Shown piece by piece: positions 7,111-7,459 of a DNA stretch of 7,459 nucleotides. The notes under the pieces were generated by a model. It had not been told where the DNA came from, ran no database searches, and was given only the letters and a program-made list of their open reading frames with translations. Within the stretch, counting starts at the first letter, position 1, and the number at the start of each line of letters is the position of its first letter. The stretch spans positions 1 to 7,459 of the forward strand of contig JAFGJF010000340.1 in assembly GCA_016929205.1 (NCBI GenBank). The letters are read 5' to 3'. A program made the position numbers and the translations under genes. The DNA is from Anaerolineae bacterium (GTDB taxonomy: Bacteria > Chloroflexota > Anaerolineae > JAFGEY01).

Positions 7111-7148
7111 AAAGAAAAACGCTCGCAAATGCGCATTTGCGAGCGTTT
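7111..7148 (-). terminator. Intrinsic terminator of the ROK kinase gene
   Basis: A perfect 32-bp palindrome (7117-7148, half-site AAACGCTCGCAAATGC) begins 22 bases after the kinase stop codon. On the minus strand it is followed at once by TTTTTCTTT, counting the last stem bases. A 14-bp stem with a four-base loop and a T-run is a classic Rho-independent terminator. There is no T-run on the plus strand, so it works for minus-strand transcripts only. It separates the kinase from the dehydrogenase-synthase unit, which therefore needs its own promoter between about 7110 and 6950. Confidence 0.85.
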
Positions 7149-7170
7149 GATCGTGTTGTTGGAACGTATG

Positions 7171-7459
7171 TCAGTGCTTTTTGTGTTTGTGGTCACGTTG
7201 CCAGGCCTGATTGGCCATAATCGCCGCCCCAAGCACGCCGGCATTATCCTTGAGCGTGCTCTCGACAATCTGAATTTTGTCCTTGTCCTGCTGGTTGAGG
7301 TAATAGTGCTCTGCCGTTTCGCGCACCGGATCAATATAGTCGGCCCCAAGTCGCTCGACGATGCCACCGCCAAAGACGATGACCTCGGGATCGAGCAGAT
7401 TGACGACGCTGGCGACGAGCAGTCCCATATAATATTTGGCTTTGTCCATCACTTCGCAA
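7171..7459 (-). CDS. ROK-family sugar kinase, C-terminal part (5' end outside window)
   Basis: About 96 C-terminal residues of a ROK-family protein (repressor/ORF/kinase); members with this ending are mostly glucokinases or other hexose/N-acetylhexosamine kinases that phosphorylate sugar with ATP in the cytoplasm. The frame is open at the right edge: the codons before the GTG at 7452 still read through (Cys-Glu), so the true start lies outside. Family marks are the NLLDPEVIVFGGGIVER stretch, typical of the last ROK subdomain with the Gly-rich turn, and the closing DNAGVLGAAIMAN. The catalytic Asp and the zinc-binding motif lie in the missing part, so substrate and activity cannot be judged. 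The tail DHKHKKH is rich in His and Lys. It is followed by its own terminator and is probably unrelated in function to the synthase unit. Confidence 0.88.
   Translation of the reverse strand, partial: CEVMDKAKYYMGLLVASVVNLLDPEVIVFGGGIVERLGADYIDPVRETAEHYYLNQQDKDKIQIVESTLKDNAGVLGAAIMANQAWQRDHKHKKH

Noticed and set aside
7059..7373. Minus-strand open frame of 104 codons running across the kinase end and the terminator.
   Set aside because: It is a shifted frame of the ROK kinase, reads through the terminator hairpin and shows no family resemblance.
1..7459. tRNA, rRNA, CRISPR repeats, insertion-sequence ends or phage genes.
   Set aside because: None seen on either strand. The window is almost fully occupied by the three genes, and the only non-coding gap over 100 bp is 6935-7170.

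Overview
The window (GC-rich, estimated by eye at a little under 60 percent) is coded almost entirely on the minus strand, so genes read from right to left. Three genes are supported: the 3' end of a ROK-family sugar kinase at the right edge, a complete 553-residue acyl-CoA dehydrogenase, and the first 1746 residues of a very large type I polyketide/fatty-acid synthase that runs off the left edge without a stop. The protein styles and the combination of genes suggest a Gram-negative-like or Chloroflexota-type environmental bacterium. That placement is an inference from remembered family resemblance, not from a marker gene.

Layout, in the direction of transcription. (1) 7459 to 7171: ROK kinase C-terminus, closed by a strong intrinsic terminator built on a 32-bp perfect palindrome (7117-7148) followed by a T-rich run. 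(2) 7110 to 6935: leader of the next transcription unit, with an inverted repeat at 7009-7032 and a good Shine-Dalgarno. (3) 6934 to 5273: acyl-CoA dehydrogenase with the catalytic Glu in IYEGT and an extra C-terminal helical domain. (4) 32 bp later, with its own AGGAG site, the synthase from 5240 to 1.

The synthase was read codon by codon from 5240 to 3 with no stop or frame break. Its order is KS1 (PfaA-like, Cys219/His353/His393), malonyl-type AT (Ser710, HAFH at 812-815), a Pro/Gln-rich linker, a second, very different KS (Cys1299/His1447/His1487), a long Pro/Ala/Gln linker, and an acyl carrier domain cut by the window edge. Two points stand out. The carrier domain has threonine, not serine, where the phosphopantetheine arm is normally attached (GIDT, Thr1731). 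The two KS halves are joined in a linker that carries an in-frame ATG with its own Shine-Dalgarno (Met969).

The tight coupling of the dehydrogenase and the synthase suggests one pathway that makes or adjusts an unusual lipid or polyketide: the synthase elongates with malonyl units and the dehydrogenase adds a double bond to an acyl thioester or prepares a starter. The product cannot be told from this window, because the reductive and dehydratase domains, if present, lie to the left.
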